From NCBI GenBank assembly GCA_963727415.1, contig CAVSGF010000002.1, positions 744,001 to 808,000 on the forward strand: a stretch of 64,000 nt of DNA. Direction: 5' to 3'. Shown piece by piece: positions 1-8,348 of this stretch. The translations under genes and the position numbers were made by a program. The notes below the pieces were generated by a model. The model was not told the DNA's origin and searched no databases. It was given only the letters and a program-made list of their open reading frames with translations. This DNA is from DASQPR01 sp963727415 (lineage in GTDB: Bacteria > Actinomycetota > Actinomycetes > Mycobacteriales > Micromonosporaceae). Position 1 is the stretch's first letter. Every line of letters begins with the position of its first letter.

Positions 1-83
1 CCGGCCGGGCTGGAAACGGCTGGCCCCGACGGGAGATCGGGTGGGCCGTGCTTCGCGCTGTGCGACCCCCGCACGCCCGCCGC

Positions 84-824
84 TCAGGCGCTCGATGACG
101 GAAGCGCCGCCCGCACCGCCGCGACGATGTCCGACGGCGCCGGCACCGAGTCGTCGGCGATGACCGCCCGGATCACTCCTTGACCGTCGACTATCTCGAC
201 CACGTCGTTGTGAATCATGTCGTAGTCGACGCCGGCGCTGGCGGCCAGCGAGTTCGGCGCGGTCGGCTGCGGGGTGAACGTTCCGGCGGCCTTCTGCTCG
301 TCCTCGGTGCGCTGCTCGTCGGCGATGGACACCTTCTGGTAGAAGACGTGGAAGCCGTCCCGGACCACCGTCCGCACCTGGTCCGGCAGGCCGGTGAGGA
401 AGTGCCAGGCCGGATCGGCCGGGTCGATCCCCTCCTGGCGCAGGAACGCGGCCAGGGTGCCGGGTCCGGCGTTGTCCGGGTCGACGTTGAAAGCGACGTA
501 CTCGACCTGGCCGGACAGGCCGTCGGCGTCCAGCATCGCCTGCGCTTGGACCAGGCTCGATGCCAGCAGCGGGCAGAAGCTGGTGCAGTACGGGAACAGG
601 AAGCTCACCACCTGCACGTGCCCGCGCAACTGAGCCGAGTCGAAGCGGCGGCCCTGCTGGTCGGTCAGGGTGTACGTGGGCGCGGTACCGAAGTCCGGCG
701 CCGCGGTCCCCGACGATGCGGCGCCCGGGCCGATCACCCAGGCCGCCCAGCCGATCGCGGCCGCGACCAGCAGCCCGGTGCCGGCCGCGACCGGGATGCG
801 CCAGCGTGGATGGATCCGCCTCAC
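84..824 (-). CDS. SCO1/SenC family copper chaperone for cytochrome oxidase
   Basis: 246 aa. SCO proteins deliver copper to the CuA site of oxidase subunit II on the outer face of the membrane. The N-terminus has a basic start and one hydrophobic segment (about residues 11-32), an anchor or signal. The copper-binding pair sits in PYCTSFCP (Cys80 and Cys84, the family's C-x3-C), and the distal His ligand is probably the one in MIHNDVVEIVD near residue 204. The start is GTG at 824, preceded by a gaggagg ribosome site. It is the last gene of a leftward group with heme o synthase and CtaG, all assembly factors for the oxidase encoded to the right. The thioredoxin-like fold is assumed from the family. 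Confident. Confidence 0.93.
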   Translation of the reverse strand: MRRIHPRWRIPVAAGTGLLVAAAIGWAAWVIGPGAASSGTAAPDFGTAPTYTLTDQQGRRFDSAQLRGHVQVVSFLFPYCTSFCPLLASSLVQAQAMLDADGLSGQVEYVAFNVDPDNAGPGTLAAFLRQEGIDPADPAWHFLTGLPDQVRTVVRDGFHVFYQKVSIADEQRTEDEQKAAGTFTPQPTAPNSLAASAGVDYDMIHNDVVEIVDGQGVIRAVIADDSVPAPSDIVAAVRAALPSSSA

Positions 825-882
825 GTATGCCCTCCTCGGGTCATGTGCCGTGCGTTCCGGGTCAGTTCCGGGTAGTTCCGGG

Positions 883-1839
883 TCAGAGGAACGCGCCCGC
901 GGCGACCGCCACGGACAGCACGGTCAGGTAACTGATCGACGCGTGGAACAGCTTCATCGGCCGGCCCGCCGCACCGCGCCGGATCGCCCGGTACAGCCGG
1001 TGCGCGTGCACCAGGAACCATCCGCCGGCGACAGCCGCGACCGCGCCGTACCACCAGCCCGCGTACGGGATCAGCGCCAGCGACGCGAGCACGGTCAGGT
1101 ACGTGTACCCGAGGATCTTCCGGCTGACCGTGATCGGCTCGGCGACCACCGGCAGCATCGGAACCCCGGCCGCCGCGTAGTCGGACCGGAACCGCATGGC
1201 GAGGGCCCAGAAGTGTGGCGGCGTCCAGAAGAAGATGACGGCCGCGAAGATCAGGGCTGCCGGCCCCACCCGCCCGGTCACCGCCGCCCAACCGACGAGT
1301 ACCGGGAAGCACCCGGCCGCCCCGCCGATCACGATGTTCGACGGTGTGCGGCGTTTGAGGGTGAGCGTGTAGACGAACACGTAAAACACGATCGCGGCAT
1401 CGGCGAGCGCCGCCGCCAGCCAGTTCACACCGAAGCCGAGGATAGCCGTGCCGGCCGCGGCAAGCAGGAGCCCGAATGCCAGCGCCCGTGCCGGGGTGAT
1501 CGAGTCGGCCGGCGTTGCCAGCGGTCGGCGGGATGTGCGGCGCATGACCGCGTCGATGTCCCGGTCCAGGTAACAGTTGATGGTGTTGGCGCTGGCCGCG
1601 GTCAGGGTGCCGCCGAACAGGGTCAGTGCGATCAGCACCACCGACGGAAGGCCGTGTTGCGCCAGCAGCATGGGTGGGACCGTGGTTACCAGCAGCAGTT
1701 CGATGATGCGCGGCTTGGTGAGCGCCAGGTAGCCGCGAATCGACCGGAGCGGCCGCACCGGCGCCGGCACCGCCGGCCGCCCAGTTGCTGCGTCAAGCCC
1801 CGTTGCCGTGTGGAGTCCGGTTGCCGTCTGCAGTCCCAT
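883..1839 (-). CDS. ctaB: Protoheme IX farnesyltransferase (heme o synthase)
   Basis: 318 aa polytopic UbiA-family prenyltransferase that converts heme b to heme o, the first step towards heme a for the neighbouring oxidase. The family's Asp-rich motif is visible in NCYLDRDIDAVMRRT, followed by the usual RRPL, and a second acidic loop region is suggested by the RSDYAAAGVPMLPVV stretch. Several hydrophobic segments follow. The first ~20 residues contain a GL-x-TATG type repeat and are probably dispensable, so a later start is possible. It lies between SCO and CtaG on the same strand, with short gaps. The length is normal for CtaB. Confidence 0.95.
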   Translation of the reverse strand: MGLQTATGLHTATGLDAATGRPAVPAPVRPLRSIRGYLALTKPRIIELLLVTTVPPMLLAQHGLPSVVLIALTLFGGTLTAASANTINCYLDRDIDAVMRRTSRRPLATPADSITPARALAFGLLLAAAGTAILGFGVNWLAAALADAAIVFYVFVYTLTLKRRTPSNIVIGGAAGCFPVLVGWAAVTGRVGPAALIFAAVIFFWTPPHFWALAMRFRSDYAAAGVPMLPVVAEPITVSRKILGYTYLTVLASLALIPYAGWWYGAVAAVAGGWFLVHAHRLYRAIRRGAAGRPMKLFHASISYLTVLSVAVAAGAFL

Positions 1840-1887
1840 GGCACCCCCAGAGACGTCGAGGCCGCCCGGGCGGGCGGCCTCATCTGG

Positions 1888-2751
1888 TCAGTGGCCGCCC
1901 GCCCGGGCGGCCTTGGCGATCCCGGCGGCGCGCCGGGCTTCGTGCTTGTCGTCCTGATCCAGCCAGCGCAGGAGCACGACGACGAGCAGCGGTGGGATGG
2001 TGAGCATCCCCGATGTCCACATGAGCGTCCCGGCCAGGTGCTGATCCTGCAGCGGACTGGAGCCCCACGGCGGCGGGTGCGATACGTAGTACGGGTAGAG
2101 AACGTGCCCGGCACTCGTGATCGCGATGCCGAGGAAGGCCATCACCGGCATGATCAGCAGCACATAGAAGAGCCGGCCGAGGTGCTCCGGCTGCGCCGGA
2201 CCGGGGTCGACGCCGATCGCCGGCCACCAGAACAGCAGCGCTGTGGCCAGGTAGGCGATGTGCTCGATGGCGTGAACGGTGTCATCGCGCAGGGCGACGC
2301 CGTAGATCGGTGACAGGTGCGACCCGACCAGTACGACGGCGAATAGCCCGAAGGCCACCGCCGGCCGCGATATGGCGTGCAGGATCGGCGACCGCAGCAC
2401 CGGCACCAGAGCCCGGCGGCGTAGCCGGGGCGGGCTGGCCCGCAGTGCCAGGGTCACCGGAGCCGCCAGCAGCAGCAGCGGGGCGGCGATCAACTGGATC
2501 AGCAGGTGCTGCGCCATGTGCAACGCGAACGAGCTGTCGGCGAACACATCCGGCGGTCCGTCCAGCGCGATCAGCAAGACCAGCAGGCCGCTGCCGAAGA
2601 GCACGTCGCGGTGGGCCGGCCAGGCGCGCCCCGATCGCCGCACCCGGGCCGACGCGGCGGCATAACCGAGCCCGGTCACGACGATGCCGACGGTCGGCAC
2701 CGGGTCGAGTTCCCAGGCGGTCAGGACGTCGCGCACACCGAACACGTGCAC
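1888..2751 (-). CDS. ctaG: Cytochrome c oxidase assembly factor CtaG (caa3 type)
   Basis: 287 aa with about seven membrane segments. The caa3_CtaG family helps assemble caa3/aa3 oxidases, probably through copper insertion. Recognisable features are FALHMAQHLLIQLIAAPLL, HAIEHIAYLATALLFWWP and GHVLYPYY, with His residues inside or near membrane segments. The longest frame starts at GTG 2751, but the aagga element directly abuts that codon. GTG 2745, six bases further in, has better spacing and may be the real start. First gene of the leftward assembly operon, divergent from the cupredoxin gene at 2975 across about 220 bp that must hold both promoters. Confidence 0.92.
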   Translation of the reverse strand: MHVFGVRDVLTAWELDPVPTVGIVVTGLGYAAASARVRRSGRAWPAHRDVLFGSGLLVLLIALDGPPDVFADSSFALHMAQHLLIQLIAAPLLLLAAPVTLALRASPPRLRRRALVPVLRSPILHAISRPAVAFGLFAVVLVGSHLSPIYGVALRDDTVHAIEHIAYLATALLFWWPAIGVDPGPAQPEHLGRLFYVLLIMPVMAFLGIAITSAGHVLYPYYVSHPPPWGSSPLQDQHLAGTLMWTSGMLTIPPLLVVVLLRWLDQDDKHEARRAAGIAKAARAGGH

Positions 2752-2974
2752 TCCTTGGGCGGATCGTTACTCGCCGGACAGGCTCTCAGCCTGGCATCGT
2801 CGACGACCCGGTGGCCGATCATGACGAATCTGTCACCAACGGCCAGGCCTGCGGTTACAGATCTTTCATGTTCGGCCGGTGCCGCTCCGATGGCGTTTAA
2901 GACCGTTGCATAAGGCATTTGTTCCACCGGATGCATGCAGCGTTTTGCTCCGCCCGGATTAGAGGGGGAGAACC

Positions 2975-3913
2975 ATGAGCGCAACACGAGACCGATGGCG
3001 TACACCGTGGACGGTCAGCCTGTTTGCCGTCACCTGCCTGGTGGTGGCCCTTTCCGGCTGCGCGAAAGGCAGGCACACCACCACCAACACGCCGACCGCC
3101 GCCGCCGGGATACCGGTGTACTCGGTGTCGGTGACGAAGTTTACGTATAGCGGTATGCCGGATTCGGTGCCGTCGGATAAGCCGTTCACGATTGTGTTCA
3201 GTAATAACGAGTCGTTTGAGATCACGCATGAGCTGGTTGTCATCGCGATTCCGGAGGGGAAGACGCTTGATGATGTGGTGGCTGATGCGAAGGCGAAGGG
3301 TGCCGATGGTGAGGGCGACTGGTTGCACTTTGGTGAGATCGGTGAGGTCGATACCGGGGCTACCGGGGTAGGGACGTTTGATCTGCCGCCTGGCAACTAT
3401 GCGATTACGTGTTGGCAGGATGGCAAGGCCGGTGGTGGTAAGGGACCGGTGCACGCGTCGATCGGTATGGCCGCGGCGTTTACGGCTTCGGCTTCGGCTC
3501 CGGCTCCGGCGGCGCAGGCCGCGGCGGTGTATCCGGTGTCGGTGACGAAGTTTACGTATAGCGGTATGCCGGATTCGGTGCCGTCGGATAAGCCGTTCAC
3601 GATTGTGTTCAGTAATAACGAGTCGTTTGAGATCACGCATGAGCTGGTTGTCATCGCGATTCCGGAGGGGAAGACGCTTGATGATGTGGTGGCTGATGCG
3701 AAGGCGAAGGGTGCCGATGGTGAGGGCGACTGGTTGCACTTTGGTGAGATCGGTGAGGTCGATACCGGGGCTACCGGGGTAGGGACGTTTGATCTGCCGC
3801 CTGGCAACTATGCGATTACGTGTTGGCAGGATGGCAAGGCCGGTGGTGGTAAGGGACCGGTGCACGCGTCGATCGGTATGGCCACGGCGTTCACCGCGAC
3901 GGCGCAGGGGTGA
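2975..3913 (+). CDS. Secreted lipoprotein with two identical cupredoxin-like domains
   Basis: 312 aa. A signal peptide ends in a lipobox (VALSGC), so the mature protein is a lipid-anchored extracytoplasmic protein. Two copies of one ~116-residue domain follow (about residues 51-166 and 188-303), joined by an Ala/Ser/Pro linker. Each copy has a possible blue-copper ligand set: His in FEITHELV, Cys in YAITCWQDG, then His and Met in VHASIGM. The Cys-to-His loop is longer than in azurin or plastocyanin. An agaggggga ribosome site precedes ATG 2975. The gene overlaps ctaC by GTGA, which implies translational coupling. Likely role: copper carrier or electron donor for subunit II (inference). Codons in the repeats are AT-richer at third positions than in neighbouring genes. 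Confidence 0.85.
   Translation: MSATRDRWRTPWTVSLFAVTCLVVALSGCAKGRHTTTNTPTAAAGIPVYSVSVTKFTYSGMPDSVPSDKPFTIVFSNNESFEITHELVVIAIPEGKTLDDVVADAKAKGADGEGDWLHFGEIGEVDTGATGVGTFDLPPGNYAITCWQDGKAGGGKGPVHASIGMAAAFTASASAPAPAAQAAAVYPVSVTKFTYSGMPDSVPSDKPFTIVFSNNESFEITHELVVIAIPEGKTLDDVVADAKAKGADGEGDWLHFGEIGEVDTGATGVGTFDLPPGNYAITCWQDGKAGGGKGPVHASIGMATAFTATAQG
3124..3472 (+). repeat. 349-bp direct repeat, copy 1 (inside cupredoxin gene)
   Basis: This stretch is identical base for base to 3535-3883, an offset of 411 bp or 137 codons, so both copies are read in the same frame. I compared the two copies directly and saw no difference, silent positions included. The first difference on the right is G at 3473 versus A at 3884. 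Confidence 0.98.
3535..3883 (+). repeat. 349-bp direct repeat, copy 2 (inside cupredoxin gene)
   Basis: Second copy of the repeat at 3124-3472. Perfect identity, including silent positions, points to a very recent duplication or ongoing gene conversion. A mis-assembly is the alternative. Confidence 0.98.
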
Positions 3914-5049
3914 CCGGGATGCCGTCGACTCGACTCAACCAGGATTCGCTCGCGGAGGAGGTGGCTGACCGGCCGTCCGGCCGGTCAGCCACCCGACCCC
4001 GGACCCCCCGACACCGGACGACCCGCTCCCGGGCCGCGGTCATCGTGCTGCTCGTCGCCCTGCCGTTACTCCTGACCGGCTGCGTCAAGCAGGGCATCAG
4101 CGACAAGGCCGCGGAGGTCAGCAACCTGTTCTACGTCATTCTGTGGCTGGCGCTGCCCGTCTTCGCCTTTGTCGAGGGCATGCTGCTGCTGTCGATCATC
4201 CGCTTCCGCAAGCGGCGCGGCGACGAGTCGATGCCACCGCAGACACCCGGCAACCGCGGCGCCCTGATGGCGTTCTTCGCCGGGCCGCTCGCGATCGTCA
4301 TCGCGTTGCTGGTGTTCGGCGAGGCGGCGGTCGCCGACGTCGACAAACAGGACCCGCACCCCGGCGAGCAGGTGGTGCTCACCGGTTTCCAGTGGGCGTG
4401 GTCGGCCCGGTACGTCAACGAGAAGGTCACGGTTACCGGCAAGACCAACAGCACGCCGCTGACCATGGAGCTCCCGGTCGGCACGACCACCCGGATCGAC
4501 CTGCGCTCGACCGACGTGATGCATGAGTTCTACGTACCGGATCTGCTGTTCATGAAGAACGCGATCCCGGGCCACCCGAACATCTTCACCATCAAGCCGA
4601 CCGAGCCCGGCACGTACCACGGTCAATGCGCGCAGTACTGCGGTCTCTGGCATTCCAAGATGGAGTTGGTCCTGAAGGTGGTCCCGCTACCCGAGTTCCA
4701 GCGCTGGGTGGCGAAACAGGCCGCGGCCAGCCAGCCGGGCAACGGCGACTGCTCGCCGAACGGATCCGCGGTCACGCTGGTGGCCAGCCAGATCTCCTGG
4801 GACAAGGACTGCATCGCGGCGCCGGCCGGAGGCCCGTTCCAGTTGACCATCGATAACAAGGACTCGGGCATCGCGCACAACTTCGCCATCTACGACAGCT
4901 CCGATCTCACGCACCGGTTCTACCTGAGTCCGGACGTGACCGGCGTGGACAGCAAGACGTTCACGGTGCCGGCGCTGCCGCCCGGCAAGTACTACTTCCA
5001 ATGCGACATCCATGGTCCGGCGATGGCCGGAACTCTGGTGATCCGCTGA
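3910..5049 (+). CDS. ctaC: Cytochrome c oxidase subunit II with extra C-terminal cupredoxin domain
   Basis: 379 aa. The order is a lipoprotein-type signal (lipobox LLTGC), two membrane helices (about residues 75-100 and 115-140), the CuA domain, then a second cupredoxin domain. CuA ligands are visible: His205 in DVMHEFY, and Cys240, Cys244, His248 and Met251 in CAQYCGLWHSKM. After a short linker, residues ~275-379 form another cupredoxin with His323 (IAHNF), Cys365, His368 and Met372 (CDIHGPAM), a type-1-like ligand set. Ordinary subunit II ends soon after CuA, so this is a fusion. The start is GTG 3910, overlapping the previous stop; ATG 3919 is an alternative. Receives electrons and passes them to CtaD. 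Confidence 0.93.
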   Translation: MTGMPSTRLNQDSLAEEVADRPSGRSATRPRTPRHRTTRSRAAVIVLLVALPLLLTGCVKQGISDKAAEVSNLFYVILWLALPVFAFVEGMLLLSIIRFRKRRGDESMPPQTPGNRGALMAFFAGPLAIVIALLVFGEAAVADVDKQDPHPGEQVVLTGFQWAWSARYVNEKVTVTGKTNSTPLTMELPVGTTTRIDLRSTDVMHEFYVPDLLFMKNAIPGHPNIFTIKPTEPGTYHGQCAQYCGLWHSKMELVLKVVPLPEFQRWVAKQAAASQPGNGDCSPNGSAVTLVASQISWDKDCIAAPAGGPFQLTIDNKDSGIAHNFAIYDSSDLTHRFYLSPDVTGVDSKTFTVPALPPGKYYFQCDIHGPAMAGTLVIR

Positions 5050-5055
5050 CCCGCG

Positions 5056-5094
5056 GGATCGGCCGGGCCCAACCCCACCCGGCCCGGCCGATCC
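5056..5094 (+). terminator. Hairpin between ctaC and ctaD (attenuator or processing site)
   Basis: GGATCGGCCGGGC (5056-5068) and its exact reverse complement (5082-5094) form a 13-bp stem with a 13-nt loop. No T-tract follows. It lies 7 bases after the ctaC stop and 80 bases before ctaD, so it may set the ratio of ctaC to ctaD transcripts. Confidence 0.55.
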
Positions 5095-5174
5095 GCAGCG
5101 GGCCGGCAACGGCCGGACCTGGCAGCGGGCGGGAATCGGCAGAGGCGGCAATCGATGAGAGGAGAGGGACCGGG

Positions 5175-6813
5175 ATGACCACCACGCAGGTGCGCCCCAC
5201 CGCGGCGGCGCCTCGGCCGGCGAGGGCCCGGGCGCTGGACTGGCTCACCACCACCGATCACAAAAAGATCGGGATCATGTACTTGATCAACTCGTTCACG
5301 TTCTTCGCCATCGCCGGTGCCATGGCGATGCTGATCAGGACGCAACTGGCCGAGCCCGACAACAACGTGTTGTCGCCTCAGACCTACAACGAGACGTTCA
5401 CCATGCACGGCACCCTGATGATCTTCCTGGTCATCCTGCCGCTGCTGTCCGGCTTCGGCAACTACATCGTGCCGTTGCAGATCGGCGCCCTGGACATGGC
5501 GTTCCCCAGGGTCAACGCGCTGTCGTTCTGGCTGCTGCCGGCCGGTGGCCTGACCATCCTGGCCGGGTTCCTGACCAGTGGCGGTGCGGCGGCGGCCGGC
5601 TGGACCAACTACGTGCCGCTGGCGCTGCAGGAGGGCACCGGCGAGGACCTGTGGATCCTCGGCCTGCTGGTGGTCGGCACCAGTTCGCTGCTCGGTGCCA
5701 TCAACTTCATCGTGACGGTACTGCGGCTGCGCGCACCGGGGCTGAGCATGGCGCGGGTGCCGATCTTCACCTGGGCGACGCTCAGCACCTCGGTGCTGGT
5801 CGTGCTCGCCGTGCCGTCGCTGACCGCCACCCTGATGATCGTGTTCGCCGACCGGCACCTGGGCACCGCGTTCCTGGATCCGTCGCACGGCGGCAGCGTC
5901 TTCAACTACCTGAACACCTTCTGGTTCTTCGGCCACCCCGAGGTCTACATGCTCATCATGGGCGCCTGGGGAATCGTCTCGGAGATCATCCCGGTCTTCA
6001 GCGGCAAGCCCCTGTACGGGTACCGCGGTGTCATCGCTTCCCTGCTGCTGGTGCTGGCGCTGTCGTTCACGGTATGGGGACATCACATGTACACCACCGG
6101 GCTGGTCGATGACTCGCTGTTCTCGATCACCACCGAGCTGATCTCGGTACCCACTGGTGTGCTCTTCTTCAACTGGCTGTACACGCTGTGGCGAGGCAAG
6201 ATCCGGTTCGAACCGGCGATGCTGTTCGCGCTCGGGTTCGTAGCGCTGTTCGTCATCGGCGGCATCGACGGTGTCTGGATGGCCTCGCCCGCCATGGACT
6301 ACGCCATCCACGACACCTACTTCGTCGTCGCGCACATCCACTACGTCCTGTTCGGTGGCAGCCTGTTCGGCATCATCGCCGGGATGTACTACTGGTTCCC
6401 CAAGATGACCGGCAAGTTCCTGGACCGGCGGCTGGGCGTTATCCAGTTCTGGCTGACCTTCGTCGGGTTCAACGTGACGTTCTTCCCGATGCATTACCTC
6501 GGCCTGTCCGGCATGCCGCGCCGGGTCGCAACCTATCCGTCGTACGACGGGCTGGGGCACGCTCAACCTGGTCGCCACGCTCGGCGCGTACCTGATCGGC
6601 GTCGCGATGCTGGTGGGTCTGGCCAACCTCATCATCACCTGGCGCCGACCGCGAACCGCGACCGGCGATCCCTGGGAAGGCAACACGCTCGAGTGGGCGA
6701 CGTCATCGCCGCCGCCTCCGCACAACTTCGATGCGCTGCCGCCCATCACGTCCGAGCGCCCGGTCCGTGACCAGCGCCTGGCCGCCGCTCGTGATCTGGA
6801 GGTGACCGGATGA
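5175..6813 (+). CDS. ctaD: Cytochrome c oxidase subunit I, interrupted by a +1 frameshift near 6552
   Basis: Heme-copper oxidase catalytic subunit, about 545 aa once repaired. Ligands seen: low-spin heme His in FTMHGTLMIF, CuB His and cross-linked Tyr in FFGHPEVYM, the CuB His pair in WGHHMYTTG, and heme ligands in VAHIHYVLFGG. Start ATG 5175 follows gagaggagaggg; the open frame upstream of it is spurious. The reading frame derails after ATYPSYDG: an extra C at 6552 turns the expected WGTLNLVATLGAYLIG into out-of-frame sequence ending at 6770. In the restored frame the protein continues to a TGA at 6811-6813 that overlaps the next ATG, as expected for a once intact gene. Real mutation or sequencing error cannot be separated here. 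Confidence 0.93.
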
Positions 6814-7409
6814 CCACCACGCAGCCAACGGCCGAACTGATCGACCGGCACGCGGTACGCGCGGCCAGCAGCGCCGTGATGGCGATGGCGCTGTTCATCG
6901 CGTCCGAGGCGGTCTTCTTCGGAGCGTTCTTCGGCATCTACGCCAGCGCCTACACCACCGCCAAGGTGTGGCCGCCGTCCGAAGTGCCCGACCCGGCGCT
7001 AGGACTGCCGACCATCTCGACCGTGGTCCTGCTCGCCGGTGGTGTCGCCATGGCGCTGGCGCAGCGTGCCGCGCGCCGTGATGACTTCCCGAGCCGGAGT
7101 CTTCCTTGGCTGTGGGCCACCCTGGTGTCGGCGGTCGCGTTCGTGGCCCTGGTCATGATCAGCCTCCCGGACACGAACTTCGGCGTCGGGCAGGGCATCT
7201 ACGAGTCGCTGTTCTACACCATCACGGCCTTGGCCATCGCCCACGCGGCCGGCGGCATCGTGCTGCTCATGCTGGTTATCGCCCGCGCCCGGGCCGGTGA
7301 GCTGGCGCTGCAGCGCGAGCCGCTGCAGGCCGCGAGCCTCTACTGGTACTTCGTGGTGGTTCTCGGCGTCGTCATCTACCTGCTGCTTTATGTGGCCGCC
7401 GCCGGCTAG
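6810..7409 (+). CDS. ctaE: Cytochrome c oxidase subunit III
   Basis: 199 aa with five membrane segments, the short form of heme-copper oxidase subunit III. Typical signatures are MALFIASEAVFFGAFFGIY near the N-terminus and the final YWYFVVVLGVVIYLLLYV. It supports subunit I structurally and in proton uptake. ATG 6810 overlaps the repaired ctaD stop (ATGA), so the two were translated as a coupled pair; the ctaD frameshift would disturb this. Confidence 0.95.
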   Translation: MTTTQPTAELIDRHAVRAASSAVMAMALFIASEAVFFGAFFGIYASAYTTAKVWPPSEVPDPALGLPTISTVVLLAGGVAMALAQRAARRDDFPSRSLPWLWATLVSAVAFVALVMISLPDTNFGVGQGIYESLFYTITALAIAHAAGGIVLLMLVIARARAGELALQREPLQAASLYWYFVVVLGVVIYLLLYVAAAG

Positions 7410-7413
7410 CCAC

Positions 7414-7463
7414 GCGGCCCGGCCGGGCTGCCGATCCGATGGGTCGCGGTCCGGCCGGGCCGC
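7414..7463 (+). terminator. Long inverted repeat after ctaE
   Basis: GCGGCCCGGCCGG (7414-7426) pairs perfectly with 7451-7463; the loop is 24 nt. It follows the ctaE stop by 4 bases. The large loop and lack of a T-tract make it a weaker terminator call; it may be an mRNA 3'-end stabiliser ahead of the CtaF-like gene. Confidence 0.5.
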
Positions 7464-7529
7464 CGGCCCGCGCGACTTGTGGCCGGCTGGAGTCCCGGCC
7501 CGCTCGACGAGGTGTGGAGGTGCTGCTCG

Positions 7530-8129
7530 ATGAGGTTATTCTCCCGGCTGTTCCTGGCCCTTAGCGCGTTCCTACTGGTGTCACTGATCATCTACTTCTG
7601 GCACGCTCGCGAGTACGAAGGCGTGGTGCTGTCCATCACGGTCGCGCTCGGCGCGCTGCTCATTGGCGGGTGGGGCTCCTCGGTCGTTCGCCGCTCAGCT
7701 CAGGAGGCCGCGCAGCCAGCCGCCGAACCGGACGTCCCACCGCGGCCGGCGCAGATGGACGAGGTGGACGAGCCGCATGTCGGGCCGACCATCTGGCCGC
7801 TGGTGTTCGCGATCTCGGCGGTCGGAATCGTGGTCGGGCTGGTCGGCAACCGCTGGGTGCTGGTGGCCGGCGGCGCGCTGTTCGTGGCGGCCGCGATCGG
7901 CTGGGTCGTCGATGTGCATCACCAGTGGCATCACCACTTTGGCAGCCACGGTGATGCGGCGGAGCACGGTGACACAGCAGGCCACGCCGCCGCCGAGGCC
8001 GCGGCGGATCGGCCGGCCGCCGTCGTGGACGAGGCCGAGCCGGCCGCGGTGCCGCGCCAGGCCGAGGCTGCGCACGCTGGCGAGCCGGCCGGCGACCGTA
8101 CCGACAATCAAGCCGACCACGCGACCTGA
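7530..8129 (+). CDS. Cytochrome c oxidase subunit IV-like protein (CtaF-like)
   Basis: 199 aa. Four predicted membrane segments lie in two pairs (about residues 3-50 and 90-135), with IWPLVFAISAVGIVVGLV and a VVDVHHQWHHHFG turn. This matches the layout of the actinobacterial aa3 oxidase subunit IV (Cyt_c_ox_IV family). A His-rich, then Ala/Glu-rich acidic tail of ~60 residues follows and looks disordered. The start is ATG 7530 with tggaggtg upstream; the longer open frame from 7479 lacks a ribosome site. The position directly after subunit III supports the call. Function beyond structural support is not known. Confidence 0.75.
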   Translation: MRLFSRLFLALSAFLLVSLIIYFWHAREYEGVVLSITVALGALLIGGWGSSVVRRSAQEAAQPAAEPDVPPRPAQMDEVDEPHVGPTIWPLVFAISAVGIVVGLVGNRWVLVAGGALFVAAAIGWVVDVHHQWHHHFGSHGDAAEHGDTAGHAAAEAAADRPAAVVDEAEPAAVPRQAEAAHAGEPAGDRTDNQADHAT

Positions 8130-8155
8130 TCGGCTTAGGTGCCCAGGAGGCGATT

Positions 8156-8347
8156 GTGACGATGGCGCAAGCGCACGACGAGTGCATTCGCTGTGGCGGA
8201 CCGACCGCGTGGGGCCGCTCGACATGCCGCAACTGCAATCCGGCCGGCTTGCCGGAGCCGAGCCGGGCGCAGTACCACGCAACCGTGTTCATCACCGTGA
8301 TCGTGGTCCTCGCGGGCCTGGTCATCGCCGCGATCCTGATGCACTGA
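8156..8347 (+). CDS. Small zinc-ribbon membrane protein
   Basis: 63 aa. It starts with a Cys4 ribbon (CIRCGG then CRNC) and ends with a single membrane helix (FITVIVVLAGLVIAAIL). An aggagg site (8145-8150) fits GTG 8156 best; ATG 8162 is the alternative. It lies 26 bp after the subunit IV-like gene and 1 bp before the CopC-CopD gene, so it is part of this copper-oxidase operon. I do not recognise a named family; a role in oxidase or copper handling is inferred from context only. Confidence 0.75.
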   Translation: MTMAQAHDECIRCGGPTAWGRSTCRNCNPAGLPEPSRAQYHATVFITVIVVLAGLVIAAILMH

Positions 8348-8348
8348 C

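Noticed and set aside
670..2313. Long rightward open frame opposite ctaB and ctaG
   Set aside because: Arg/Pro-rich, no domain or ribosome site; shadow of real genes on the other strand, as is common at this GC content.
4992..6851. Long leftward open frame opposite ctaD
   Set aside because: Gln/Arg/Asp-rich low-complexity translation typical of antisense to a membrane protein gene.
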